The position numbers and the translations under genes are program-made. From contig JAJDZL010000218.1 in NCBI GenBank assembly GCA_022824665.1, positions 1-40,718 on the forward strand: a stretch of 40,718 nt of DNA, read 5' to 3'. The notes beneath the pieces were generated by a model. The model did no database searches. It was given only the letters and a program-made list of their open reading frames with translations, and was not told where the DNA came from. This stretch comes from Gammaproteobacteria bacterium. Its GTDB lineage: Bacteria > Pseudomonadota > Gammaproteobacteria > Arenicellales > JAJDZL01. Within the stretch, counting starts at the first letter, position 1, and each line of letters starts with the position of its first letter. Positions 19,489 through 29,848 of the stretch are shown here, piece after piece.

Positions 19489-21464
19489 AATTCAGCAGCG
19501 GCATTGGCCGGAACAACGCGTCTGCGAATCCGGCTTGAACTCAGCAGCCGCTGATCGGTTGCCGCTAAAAACCCGCCGAGTGCCATAAATATCGCCCCTA
19601 GCCAAATCCAGCGCACAAACGGCTTGACGTGAACTCTCACACTCCAGGCACCAGAGTCTCCGAGCGGCTCGCCGAGCGAGACATACAGGTCGCGAAATAT
19701 CCCGGCCTGAATCCCCGCTTCGGTCATGGGTTCAGCCTGAATCGGGTAGTAGCGCTTTTCCGGATAAACCGTCGCCACAACCCGTTCACCACGACTGGCA
19801 CTGACTGTTCCCATCATTGAGATGTAATTGTGAACCGGTCTTTGCTGGACGCCTTGAAATTTAAATGTAATCCCGCCGAGCTCGTAGCTGTCGCCGGGTG
19901 CCATTTTCAAATCCTTTTCCTGCTCGTAAAGACTGACCATCGTCACGCCAACAACAAAGACCGCGATGCCGAGATGTGCGATGGACATACCCCAGACTCC
20001 GCGCGGCTGACTGATCAGGGCGCGAATCTTGTCTTTTCTGTTCCGGACCCGATCATACATGCCATAGAGCGTTGACGTCGCAGTCCATAGTGCCAGGGTC
20101 AAACCAAGTGCGGCCAGCCATTGATAAGAGTCAGAACTGATTAGCGGCAAGGTGCATCCCAAACCAACACTGATCGCCACAAGTGGCCATAGTTTGCCCA
20201 TTAGTCTGGCAAGCCGGTCGCGTTTCCAGCGCGTCATAGCCCCGATGCCGACCAGTGCCGCGACCGGTAAAGTCAAGGGGATAAAGACTGCATTGAAATA
20301 CGGCGGCCCGACCGATACCTTACCAAGACCCAGTGCATCCAGAAACAGCGGATACAGGGTGCCGAGCAAAATTGTCGCGGCCGCTGTGACCATGAACACA
20401 TTGTTCATCAGCAGCCCCACCTCTCTGGATACAAGCGAATAACTGCCAGTGGCCTGTATGCTCGGCGCACGCACGGCATAGATGGCCAAAGACGTGCCGA
20501 TCACCAGGCAAATGAGTATCAGCAGGAATATGCCGCGACTCGGGTCAGTTGCGAAGGTGTGAACCGATGTCAACACGCCGGAGCGCACCAGAAAAGCACC
20601 AATCAGACTCAGCGAAAAGGCCAGCATAGCCAGCAGCACGGTCCATGACTTGAAAAGACCGCGCTTTTCGGTCGCCGAAAGTGAATGAATCAGCGCGGTA
20701 CCCACAAGCCAGGGCATAAAGGACGCATTTTCGACCGGGTCCCAAAACCACCAGCCACCCCAGCCAAGCTCATAGTATGCCCACCAGCTGCCAAGCGCGA
20801 TGCCAAGCGTCAGTGAAACCCAGGCGAGGTTGGTCCACGGTTTTGACCAGCGCGCCCATGCTGCATCCAGCCGCCCGCTCACCAGCGCCGCAACAGCAAA
20901 CGCGAATGCCACCGAGAACCCGACATATCCCATGTAGAGCATCGGCGGGTGAAAGACCAAACCCGGATCCTGTAGCAGAGGATTCAGATCCCGCCCCTCA
21001 GCCGCGGCCGGAATAATGCGGTTAAAAGGGTTTGAAGTGAGGATTAAAAAAAGCAAAAAACCAATGCTGACGGTACCCAGTACGGACAGCACTCTGGCTA
21101 AAAAATCATCGGGGACTTCACTGCTAAACCAGGAAAGCGCTGCAGTCCAGCCGGCCAGCATCAATACCCAAAGCAGCAGTGAACCTTCGTGAGCACCCCA
21201 AACCGCAGCGATGCGGTACATCAGCGGCAGTGCGGTATTAGAATTCTGTACCACGTACTTCACTCAAAAGTCGTGCACAACAAATGAATAGGCCAGACAA
21301 ATGATCGCAATGAACAGGAACAGGAACTGTCCCCTGGCCGCGAATTTTGTGCCGGCATACAGTGCAGGCTGTCGCAGGAATTTACCTGAGATCGGCAGTA
21401 CAGTCTGCGCGATGGCCAGGCAAAGGGCAAGCGCCATGCAGAATTGACCAATTTCCGGAATCAT
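19485..21464 (-). pseudogene. ccmF: CcmF heme lyase subunit, reading frame interrupted by an in-frame TGA at 21264-21266 (pseudogene, split gene or sequence error)
   Basis: ORFs 21264..21464 (MIPEIGQFCMALALCLAI...YSFVVHDF*) and 19485..21263 (starting GTG, MKYVVQNSNTALPLMYRIAAVWGAHEGSLLLW) lie in the same frame, separated only by TGA; together they match a full-length CcmF (E. coli-type 'VVNDFTVAYVASNSNTQLP'). Confidence 0.85.
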
Positions 21465-21484
21465 GGATTAAACTCGCTAATCGT

Positions 21485-21925
21485 TTATTCAGCTTGCAGT
21501 GTTTTTGCCGCGTTCAGTGCGTCTGCAACTTCCGGTGGCATATAGTTCTCATCGTGTTTGGCCAGCACTTCTGTTGCTTCGAAAACGCCGTCCGTGTTCA
21601 ATTTACCCTTGACTACCACACCCTGACCATCGCGAAACAGATCCGGCAAAATCCCCGAATACTGAATCGGGACCGAGTGCAAGGTATCGGTCACGTCGAA
21701 TCTGACTGTCAGGCTATCATCAGGTCTGATGACGCTGCCTTCGACCACCAGGCCTCCGACTCGAAATGGTTTGCCAACCGGAGCTTCGCCCGCATTGACC
21801 TCGCTGGGACTGACGAAGTACAGCAGATTACTTTGAAACGCGTTGAGTGCAAGTACCAGCGCGATGGTTGTGCCAGCCACAATCAGACCAGCCATACCCA
21901 GTCTGCGGGCTCTTCTTGGAGTCAT
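21485..21925 (-). CDS. ccmE: Cytochrome c-type biogenesis protein CcmE (heme chaperone)
   Basis: Start [10 protein letters not shown] at 21925; heme-binding motif [12 protein letters not shown]. Confidence 0.92.
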   Translation of the reverse strand: MTPRRARRLGMAGLIVAGTTIALVLALNAFQSNLLYFVSPSEVNAGEAPVGKPFRVGGLVVEGSVIRPDDSLTVRFDVTDTLHSVPIQYSGILPDLFRDGQGVVVKGKLNTDGVFEATEVLAKHDENYMPPEVADALNAAKTLQAE

Positions 21926-22106
21926 ACTACGGTCGCAAAAATGATTCTGATGAACAGTTTCAATTTTACTCTGAAGACGCGCAAATCTGCAATTTATGGG
22001 TCTTTGTAAAAATAATCGAACGAATTGTGCTGTAAATCCTGCTGAAAACCGACCTCGACCAGAACCTGCCACCCACCCGGTCTGCAGGGTTTCAGCCAGG
22101 AATTAA

Positions 22107-23972
22107 TCAGGAGTTGTAGAAAAAATTGACCATCAGGACTACAACGGCCAGAAATGCGAAAGTCATAAACCAGCCGGCCCGCATAAAGTCAACGACCCGG
22201 TACCCGCCCGGTGCCTGAATCAGCGCATTGACCTGGTGAGTCGGAATCAGAAAGGAATTTGAGGTGGACAACGCAACTGTCAGTGCAAAAACCGACGGGT
22301 TGGCACCGATTTCAACCGCGACATTCATTGCGATCGGCACCAGCAAAATGGTTGCTCCAACATTCGACATCACCAGTGTGAAGACCGTTGCAAGGATGCC
22401 AAACGCAATCAGATACACGTAGTCTGGCACACCAAAGAGCAAATGCACAAACTGCTGGGCAATCCAAAGCGCGGTGCCCGTGTTTTCCACTGCGATCCCC
22501 AGGGGGATTAGACTGGCAAGAAGAAATACGCTTTGCCAGCCGATTGAGCGGTATGCTTCTTCAATTTTGATCACGCCGGCGATGATCATTAGCAGCGCAC
22601 CGGTGATCAGTGCTGCAGACAGCCTAAGGTCGGTCAGCAGTACAAGTGCCAGAGTTATGGCAAAGATCAGCACCGCGTGTTTCACCTTCTCCGGCCGCTC
22701 ATCTTCTCTCGGAAAGTCTGTTGCAGCAACGAATTGCAAGGTGCTGACAAAATTTGCGAGATCCCGCCAAAGGCTGTGAACAATCAACGTGTCTCCCGCG
22801 CGCATCGGCACATCGATCAGATTTTCACGAATCGGCTTTTCATCCCGATAAAGCGCCAGCAGCGTCACCCGGTAGTTTCTGCGATAGCCAAGATCGTCCA
22901 TCGTCTGGCCGATTGACGTGGAAGATGGCGGTATGACAACCTCGGCAATGCCTGAAGACGTCGGATTGAATGCTTCCTGAAACACCCGAATTTCGTCTTT
23001 CAGATCCAGGTGGTAGAGCTCAGCATTCTTGACAATCTGTTCGTAGCGCCCCATGATTGCAATATCACAGTTTGCCCTAATTTCCGTACTGCGGGCCGGT
23101 TCAATCACCACGTTGCCTTCAGTGTTGATCGCGATGATCCGCTCGTCGTAACCACCCTCATCTTCCAGCTCTCCGATGGTTTTCCCGATAATACTGCTAT
23201 CGCTTCTGACTGACAGTTCATAAATCTGCCCGGTAATTCCATACATGTCCTTAACGTAGGACGCTACTGCACCGGTTTCGAGTGTCTTGCTGGTCCCAAC
23301 CGGCAGCACATACTTCGCAGCAAAAAAGAAATAAGCAACACCAAGCGCCAGCAGCACAAGTCCGATCGGAGTTACCGAAAACAATGTGAAATTCTCCAGC
23401 TCCTGCGCATGCGCAGGCAACTGTACATTTGCGTTGTCGATCAGATCATTGAGTAATATCAGCGGACTCGATCCCACCATGGTCAAGGTACCACCCAGAA
23501 TCGCGCAATAACCCATTGGCATCAATAGCCGCGACGGTGATACACCGCTGCGTTTGGATATGCGGTCAGCCACCGGCAGGAACAATGCGGCCGCGCCGAT
23601 ATTCTGCATGAATCCGGAAATGATCCCGACGGTGCCTGAGATCAGCACCATGACACGCCGTTCCGTATTGCCCGCAATGCGTAAAATCCGGCCGGCTAAA
23701 AGATTCAGCACACCCGTCTTATCCAAGCCGGCACCGAGAATCATCACGGCAATAATCGACATCACCGCATTACTGGAGAAACCATCAAACAGATCTTTGG
23801 CAGGAACCAGTCCTGGATATTCAGGAATCAGGCTGGTCAATCCAATCAGCACCATGATCAGCACTGCGACAACGTCCACTCGATAGACATCTGCAGCAAA
23901 CATTACGATTGTCAGCAGTAATATCCCGATCACCGCGATCATCTCTGTGGTCAGTGGAATCGTTTCTGCCAT
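22107..23972 (-). CDS. SLC13/DASS-family transporter with two internal TrkA-C (RCK_C) domains
   Basis: 621 aa; hydrophobic halves flanking two soluble segments (IIGKTIGELEDEGGYDERIIAINTEG..., SIGQTMDDLGYRRNYRVTLLALYRDE...GDTLIVHS); C-terminal SNVGATILLVPIAMN...ALSTSNSFLIPTHQVNALI. Confidence 0.85.
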   Translation of the reverse strand: MAETIPLTTEMIAVIGILLLTIVMFAADVYRVDVVAVLIMVLIGLTSLIPEYPGLVPAKDLFDGFSSNAVMSIIAVMILGAGLDKTGVLNLLAGRILRIAGNTERRVMVLISGTVGIISGFMQNIGAAALFLPVADRISKRSGVSPSRLLMPMGYCAILGGTLTMVGSSPLILLNDLIDNANVQLPAHAQELENFTLFSVTPIGLVLLALGVAYFFFAAKYVLPVGTSKTLETGAVASYVKDMYGITGQIYELSVRSDSSIIGKTIGELEDEGGYDERIIAINTEGNVVIEPARSTEIRANCDIAIMGRYEQIVKNAELYHLDLKDEIRVFQEAFNPTSSGIAEVVIPPSSTSIGQTMDDLGYRRNYRVTLLALYRDEKPIRENLIDVPMRAGDTLIVHSLWRDLANFVSTLQFVAATDFPREDERPEKVKHAVLIFAITLALVLLTDLRLSAALITGALLMIIAGVIKIEEAYRSIGWQSVFLLASLIPLGIAVENTGTALWIAQQFVHLLFGVPDYVYLIAFGILATVFTLVMSNVGATILLVPIAMNVAVEIGANPSVFALTVALSTSNSFLIPTHQVNALIQAPGGYRVVDFMRAGWFMTFAFLAVVVLMVNFFYNS

Positions 23973-24140
23973 GAATCTTCTGCGTGAGGATGAAGTATCA
24001 GAATAGTCCTGCCAGATTAGCTGATTGAAGATTCCTTAAGCCTGCCTCTAGAAACCGGCAAGCAGACTTGAGATCATTCTTCGCACTGCACTTGCCAGCG
24101 ACGGCCGACGACGACCGTGATGCTCAGATTCTCTGTTTTT

Positions 24141-24177
24141 GGATAAAAATATCCGATGTCTCGCCCGATCAGGCGAG
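24141..24177. other. Two adjacent short perfect hairpins in the leader of the SLC13 transporter gene
   Basis: GGATA-AAAA-TATCC (24141-24154) and CTCGCC-CGATCA-GGCGAG (24160-24177). Confidence 0.3.
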
Positions 24178-24697
24178 CCAGAAGATGACGAACGCAATTT
24201 AAGCCCAGTCGACACTTTGGGCAATTACGAACTAGGTTTATTCATAGAGATCGAATTTCAACGATAGAGGATGGAACCAACGGCGACACAAAGGAAACCT
24301 GGACTTGCGTCACGCGCAACCACGACTGATTTTTTCAGCAAATCGTCTCTTTGCATCCTAAAGGAGGAGTGCTGTTGATTCTAATTTGAATGGCACGCTG
24401 GCAACCACATTGGTTACTAGTCTAATGCGTTCACTGTTATTAAGTTATTCAAACAGTTACTGTCGAAAATGGATTGTTTCGCCCGCTCGAAGCAAGTCGA
24501 TGCCAAGCGACATTATTTGTTTTTTTATTTTATACGATAAGCAGGATTTTGACTTGGAAAAGTTTTTCAAATTAACTGCCTGAAAGTTGCGCGATGGCCG
24601 AACCTCACTCGGAGCAGCCGGTGAAGTGTGCTGAAAAATTCGGTTTGCGATAAAATGCTTTGTACCAGCATCCACTTATTGCCAGTGAGTATCACAA

Positions 24698-25549
24698 ATG
24701 AAGTTGAACATCGCATGCATTCAAAACTGCGCGACTGACGACCTGAATCAGAATATTCGGGATGCCAGCGAGCTCGCTCGGCAGGCCCGTGATGATGGTG
24801 CGGAGCTTATCTGTACAGCGGAATTTTTCTCCTATCTGAATCTCGACGAGCGGGGATTGGACGTTGCACCGTTTGCGGAGAATACCCACCCTACTGTGGC
24901 AGCTTTTCGATCACTCTCACAAGAGCTCAACGTGTGGATGCTGCTTGGCTCAATCGCAGTATATGATTCGCAGGGCAAAAAACGCAACCGCTCCGTCGTC
25001 ATCGATCCAGACGGCGAAATTGTTTCTCGCTATGACAAAATTCACATGTTTGACGTGAACCTGCCAAATGGCGAGGTGTATCGTGAGTCAGACGTATTCA
25101 ACCCGGGAGAACAGGCAGTTACCGTCGACTTACCATGGGGCGTCATGGGTCTCACGGTCTGCTATGATTTAAGGTTCCCGCACCTGTACCGCACCCTGGC
25201 GCATGCCGGTGCCTCAATCCTGGCGGTGCCGGCTGCATTTACCCGAACAACCGGACAGGCGCATTGGCATGTGATGTTGAGAAGCCGTGCAATTGAAACG
25301 GGCTGCTTCGTCGTCGCACCGTGTCAGTTCGGCGATCATGGCAAGGCTAAGACCTACGGCCATTCGCTCATTATTGACCCTTGGGGACGCATTCTTGCAG
25401 ATGGTGAGGAAGCACGCGGATATATAATTTCCGAGGTCGATCTGGATGAGGTGAAAAAAGCCCGTCAAATGATTCCGGCACTGGAACACGACCGGGATTA
25501 CACGCTGGCAGTTGCCGCCGAGCCGCCGCCGCTTCGCCAGGTATCCTGA
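24698..25549 (+). CDS. Carbon-nitrogen hydrolase, Nit1/Nit2-type amidase
   Basis: 283 aa with Glu-Lys-Cys nitrilase triad contexts: CTAEFFSYL, YDKIHMFDV, TVCYDLRFPHLYR. Confidence 0.9.
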   Translation: MKLNIACIQNCATDDLNQNIRDASELARQARDDGAELICTAEFFSYLNLDERGLDVAPFAENTHPTVAAFRSLSQELNVWMLLGSIAVYDSQGKKRNRSVVIDPDGEIVSRYDKIHMFDVNLPNGEVYRESDVFNPGEQAVTVDLPWGVMGLTVCYDLRFPHLYRTLAHAGASILAVPAAFTRTTGQAHWHVMLRSRAIETGCFVVAPCQFGDHGKAKTYGHSLIIDPWGRILADGEEARGYIISEVDLDEVKKARQMIPALEHDRDYTLAVAAEPPPLRQVS

Positions 25550-25587
25550 TATCTATCAGTCAAAGCCAACACCAAGAGTCAAAAATA

Positions 25588-25701
25588 ATGAGTGAAGCCG
25601 TCTTAATTACACTGATCGTATTGCCTATCGCGGTCAGCATTGTCATCATGCTGATGTTTCGCGGCAAGGGCCCCTCTACGGTTGATCAGGACGACCATTA
25701 A
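25588..25701 (+). CDS. Small single-pass membrane protein (37 aa)
   Basis: Manual translation MSEAVLITLIVLPIAVSIVIMLMFRGKGPSTVDQDDH*; clear TM helix with positive-inside flank; below the apparent length cut-off of the supplied ORF track. Confidence 0.5.
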   Translation: MSEAVLITLIVLPIAVSIVIMLMFRGKGPSTVDQDDH

Positions 25702-25944
25702 CCAAATTTTGAGCGGTTGAACTGATGCAGGCTTGAATAGTCTGCGTGTGCTGACAATTTGGTTGGCTTTACGTTGCGGCTGATTGACCTTAAGCCGGCA
25801 AGCTTCCAACAGTGCGGAAATGGGCTTTGTCTTAAATTTCATTCTTCTCGTATTTGCCCAGAACAAATTTTCAACCAATCACGAACATACCTCGAAACAG
25901 TCTGGGTCGAGGGACACATCGCGAAGTGGCCGCAAAGATCAACA

Positions 25945-26967
25945 TTACACTTCGTTCATTGATATCACTACTCGACCCTGAATCTGACCCGCCGCCAGCC
26001 GTTCAAATGCGTCATTGATGCGAACAAACGGTACCGACTCGACGACGCTTTTGACCAGTCCGCTGCTCGCGAGTGTCATCAATTGACGCAACTCCTGGCG
26101 CGTGCCATCCGCACTGCCAAGAATTCTGAGGCCATTTTCGATGACTTCAGCCGCATTGAACGACAGGTCCCGGTGTGGCAGCGAAACGAGAACAAGCCGA
26201 CTGCGCGCCCTGGCGCTGGTGATCATCTGTCGCCAGCTGTCCGGAGAAGGTGCGAAATTAAAACTGGCATCAGCCCCGCCCAATTGCACAATTCGATCGC
26301 TTGCATTGTCGTCTGCTGGAATCGCAAAATCCGCGCCCAAAGACCGTGCGTGCTCGAGCTTATTTTCGGCCAGATCTACGGCGACAACACGGCCACCCGC
26401 CAGTTTAGCGAACTGAATGGCATATGAACCCAGGCCGCCAACTCCGAAAATTACCACCAATTCCCCGGGTTCAATGACAGCTTTTCGAATCGCACTATAC
26501 GCGGCAACTCCTGCACACATCAAAGGTGCCGCTCTGACAATATCCAGTCCCGCAGGGATCACGGTCGCCCAGTCAGCCCGCAGTACCGCGAATTCGGCAA
26601 AACAACCCGCGACATCAACGCCGGTACATGCCACGTTCGCGCAGTGCGTTTCATGCCCCGTCAGGCACTCCCGACAGGTCCCGCAAGTGCCATATACATA
26701 GCCTACGCCAACCCGCATGCCCGATTTCAAATTGGCAACCCCTTCTCCGAGTTTCACAATGGTACCGATGCCCTCGTGACCCAGCGTGGCAGGAAGATTC
26801 GTCAAGGGGTGCTCGCCAAGCCAGAAATGCAAATCCGAATGACAAAGACCACAGGCTTCAATCTTCACCAGTATTTCGCCCGGCCCCGGTTCCGGCACTG
26901 GTACATCGACAATCTCGAGTGGTGCCTGTGGCGCCACCATTCGCGCAGTTTTCATGTATTCAGTCAT
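25945..26967 (-). CDS. Zinc-dependent alcohol dehydrogenase (MDR family)
   Basis: CGLCHSDLHFWLGEHP, GHEGIGTIVKLGEGV, structural zinc CGTCRECLTGHETHC, nucleotide-binding VIFGVGGLGSYAIQFAK. Confidence 0.92.
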   Translation of the reverse strand: MTEYMKTARMVAPQAPLEIVDVPVPEPGPGEILVKIEACGLCHSDLHFWLGEHPLTNLPATLGHEGIGTIVKLGEGVANLKSGMRVGVGYVYGTCGTCRECLTGHETHCANVACTGVDVAGCFAEFAVLRADWATVIPAGLDIVRAAPLMCAGVAAYSAIRKAVIEPGELVVIFGVGGLGSYAIQFAKLAGGRVVAVDLAENKLEHARSLGADFAIPADDNASDRIVQLGGADASFNFAPSPDSWRQMITSARARSRLVLVSLPHRDLSFNAAEVIENGLRILGSADGTRQELRQLMTLASSGLVKSVVESVPFVRINDAFERLAAGQIQGRVVISMNEV

Positions 26968-26990
26968 TGTTTTCCCGTGTCTGTTGATTC

Positions 26991-27773
26991 CTACACTGTA
27001 TGCATCGCCTGTTCGACCTCGCGATGCAGGTTTGCCATAATTCGACGCTTAAGCGCAATGAATTGCGGGCTGGTTACGATTTCGTAATGCCGCGGCCGTT
27101 TCAGGTCGACTTCAACCGTGTCAATAATGCGACCCGGTCTCTTTGACATCACGTGCACAACATCGCCGAGGTACACAGCTTCATCAATATCGTGCGTAAT
27201 AAACAAGACTGTCTTTTGCTCTCGTTCCCAAATGCTGAGGAGCAATTCCTGCATGATCGTACGAGTCTGACTGTCAAGTGCACCGAACGGCTCATCCATT
27301 AACAGAACCTCAGGATCATTGGCCAGCGCGCGTGCGATCGCGGCGCGTTGCTGCATGCCACCGGAGAGCTGGCTCGAATAGGCGTCCTCAAAGCCCTCCA
27401 AACCGACCGCCCGAATATAGTGCCCGGCGCGTTTGGAGCACTCAGCCTGTGAGATGTTGCGAAGCGAAAGCCCGAACTCAACGTTCTTTCTGACCGTCAG
27501 CCAGGGAAACAGCGAATAGTTCTGAAATACCATACCGCGGTCCGCGCCCGGCTCCGAAATCAGCTCGCCATCAATAAAACAGCCGCCTTCAGAAACCTCC
27601 GTCAGGCCGGCTACCAAATGTAGCAGACTTGATTTGCCGCATCCCGAAGGTCCGACGATTGCAGCAAACTGTTTCTCCGGGATTTCCAGGGAAAGGTTTT
27701 GCAATGCAGTTACAGTTCCGACCCGACCCGTCGTGAAATGCAGGGAGACATTCTTGATTGATACCTGCCCCAT
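26991..27773 (-). CDS. ABC transporter ATP-binding protein, nitrate/sulfonate/taurine (NitT/TauT) type
   Basis: Walker [17 protein letters not shown], signature [15 protein letters not shown], Walker [13 protein letters not shown]; alternative start at 27812 (ORF track). Confidence 0.9.
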   Translation of the reverse strand: MGQVSIKNVSLHFTTGRVGTVTALQNLSLEIPEKQFAAIVGPSGCGKSSLLHLVAGLTEVSEGGCFIDGELISEPGADRGMVFQNYSLFPWLTVRKNVEFGLSLRNISQAECSKRAGHYIRAVGLEGFEDAYSSQLSGGMQQRAAIARALANDPEVLLMDEPFGALDSQTRTIMQELLLSIWEREQKTVLFITHDIDEAVYLGDVVHVMSKRPGRIIDTVEVDLKRPRHYEIVTSPQFIALKRRIMANLHREVEQAMHTV

Positions 27774-27793
27774 CGGACAAACTACTGCTCCGC

Positions 27794-28588
27794 CTACTGA
27801 ATGACTGTCCACGGCAACAGCCAGCGCTTCGCCAGTTTGAACACCTGATCAGTTACCAGCCCAAGAATCCCAATGGTAAAGATGCCAACGAATATAGTCG
27901 CCGGATGAAGTCCGCGCATCGCCTGCAAAATCATGTAGCCGAGTCCCGCCGAGGCGGCAACAAGTTCTGCTACAACCAGAAACGTCCAGGCCCAACCCAT
28001 GGTTACCCTGAGGGTATCCATCACGCCTGGTAAAGTTGCCGGCAGCATCACTCGAGTAATTACCTGCCAGCGATTGACGCCCAGGGTATATGAAACCCTG
28101 TAAAGATCATCAGACACATTAGCAGATACATCGGCACAAAGCACGATTTGCTGAAAAAAAGTACCGAGAAAAATGACTGCAATTTTCTCCTCTATACCGA
28201 TGCCAATCCATAAAATCAAAAGCGGAATAAGTGCGGTCACTGGCAAATAACGCATAAAGTTGACCAGCGGTTCAATGGCTGCGGCAACAATTCGGAAACT
28301 GCCCATGAATATTCCAAGCGGCACCGCGATGATTGAGGAGAGAAAAAAACCGATATAGATTTCGGTCAGGCTGACCTGCATGTGCTCAAACAATGAGCCG
28401 TTGGCAATTACCTTGACAAACGCAGCCCATACTTCGTCCGGTCGCGGCAAAAACGTACCGCTGACCAGCTGCAGGTAGCTCATCATGCACCAGGCCAGCA
28501 GCACTGACCCGGATACCACCGCGCCAACGCCGATTTCTATGGAGCGAGGGATCGGCTTTTTGGGTGTAAAAAGCCGAGTCACTCGCAT
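27794..28588 (-). CDS. ABC transporter permease, NitT/TauT type
   Basis: 264 aa; SLTEIYIGFFLSSIIAVPLGIFMG and GVNRWQVITRVMLPATLPGVMDTLRVTMGWAWTFLVVAELVA motifs. Confidence 0.9.
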   Translation of the reverse strand: MRVTRLFTPKKPIPRSIEIGVGAVVSGSVLLAWCMMSYLQLVSGTFLPRPDEVWAAFVKVIANGSLFEHMQVSLTEIYIGFFLSSIIAVPLGIFMGSFRIVAAAIEPLVNFMRYLPVTALIPLLILWIGIGIEEKIAVIFLGTFFQQIVLCADVSANVSDDLYRVSYTLGVNRWQVITRVMLPATLPGVMDTLRVTMGWAWTFLVVAELVAASAGLGYMILQAMRGLHPATIFVGIFTIGILGLVTDQVFKLAKRWLLPWTVIQ

Positions 28589-28616
28589 TTAATCCCTTGA
28601 ATTATGAGAATTAACC

Positions 28617-29594
28617 TTAGTTCAAATAATCGGTTGTGAGCACATCTGCTGCACTCAGACCTTCAACCTGGACTTTATCGAATCCAGACCATATCGTAAT
28701 CGCATCGTTCAAGGTGCTGTGCAGCTGACCGGGTGCATCAGCACTGCCGAACATCTCCATATTTCGATTGACATCAAGATATTCGACACCGGTTACCACC
28801 GCTTCAAACTCGGCTGGATCAGACAGCCAGCCGCCAACTCCGTCGGCCATAATCTGATATCCTTCAGCGGGGTTTTCAGCCAGAAATTCCAGTGCTCTTT
28901 GCCAGCCTCTTACGAAAGCTTTCAATTTATCACCGTGCTGATCAACTGTACTCTGAGTTGCGGCAACTACATCAACAATCAAGCCCGGTTTTTGTGAGCT
29001 GTCCACGAGCCGATGTCCATGTTCGGTCTGCTCACCCTGAGTAAGGTGCGGTTCCCAGGTAACCGCGGCATCGACGCGTCCCGCGACAAAAGCCGCACCA
29101 GCGTCGGTCGCGGTCATGTTGACCATCTCAATGTCATCTTGAGTCAAGCCTGCTTCGAGCAAAAGAGCATTGATAAAGAACTGCGAAACCGAACCCTCTT
29201 CAAAGGCGACCTTATGCCCTTTCAGATCTCCTACGGTCGCAATGTCACTATTCGAAACGACACCATCACCGCCATTTGAGTTATCGACGGCAAGAAAATA
29301 CTTAACCGGTGTACCTGGCTTCATATAGATTGGAAATTCATCCGCAGTTGACGCCACAAGATCAACCTGACCGGCCATCAGTGCGCCCATTTTCAGCGGC
29401 GTATTTTCCATAATTCTTAACTCTATCGTGACGCCTTCCTCCTCAAAGAACCCCTTGTCTCGGGCGATATAGAAAGGACCATAGCCAACCCACGTCGAGT
29501 GAGCAAGCGTCAATGAATCTGCACGAATTTCGAAGGAAAAACTGAACAGTGTTGCTGCCAGTGCAACGTATGCTACTTTTTTAAAAATTTTCAT
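28617..29594 (-). CDS. ABC transporter substrate-binding protein, NitT/TauT (SsuA/TauA/ThiY-like) type
   Basis: Signal peptide; LAHSTWVGYGPFYIARDKGFFEEEGVTIELRI, GQVDLVAST, GLKGHKVAFEEGSVSQFF-type motifs. Confidence 0.88.
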   Translation of the reverse strand: MKIFKKVAYVALAATLFSFSFEIRADSLTLAHSTWVGYGPFYIARDKGFFEEEGVTIELRIMENTPLKMGALMAGQVDLVASTADEFPIYMKPGTPVKYFLAVDNSNGGDGVVSNSDIATVGDLKGHKVAFEEGSVSQFFINALLLEAGLTQDDIEMVNMTATDAGAAFVAGRVDAAVTWEPHLTQGEQTEHGHRLVDSSQKPGLIVDVVAATQSTVDQHGDKLKAFVRGWQRALEFLAENPAEGYQIMADGVGGWLSDPAEFEAVVTGVEYLDVNRNMEMFGSADAPGQLHSTLNDAITIWSGFDKVQVEGLSAADVLTTDYLN

Positions 29595-29848
29595 AACCAG
29601 CCTCGTCTTAAGACTTTAAGTCAAACCGATACAAGCTGACAGAATTACCGAAACCAAAACGATTATTCTCTGACATCCATATCAGTTTGATTTCATGGGT
29701 GAAATAGACAGCACTAAATTTCTCGTTACAGGTAGCCCATGACTTCGCTCTTTAGACAAACGTCAGCACGCGAGTCCCGGAAAATTCAAGCTGTTTTGAA
29801 CTAATTGTAGACGATATCTGTGCAGGGTCAGATAAATCGATGCTGCAC

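Noticed and set aside
21260-21451. Alternative 63-aa ORF overlapping the ccmF 5' part in another frame
   Set aside because: Its translation is unlike CcmF; the in-frame 66-aa ORF clearly matches the CcmF N-terminus, so a frameshift is not the explanation.
25546-25559. CTGATA-TC-TATCAG dyad after the amidase gene as a terminator
   Set aside because: Two-base loop, AT-rich and no T-run; the small downstream ORF would also lie beyond it.
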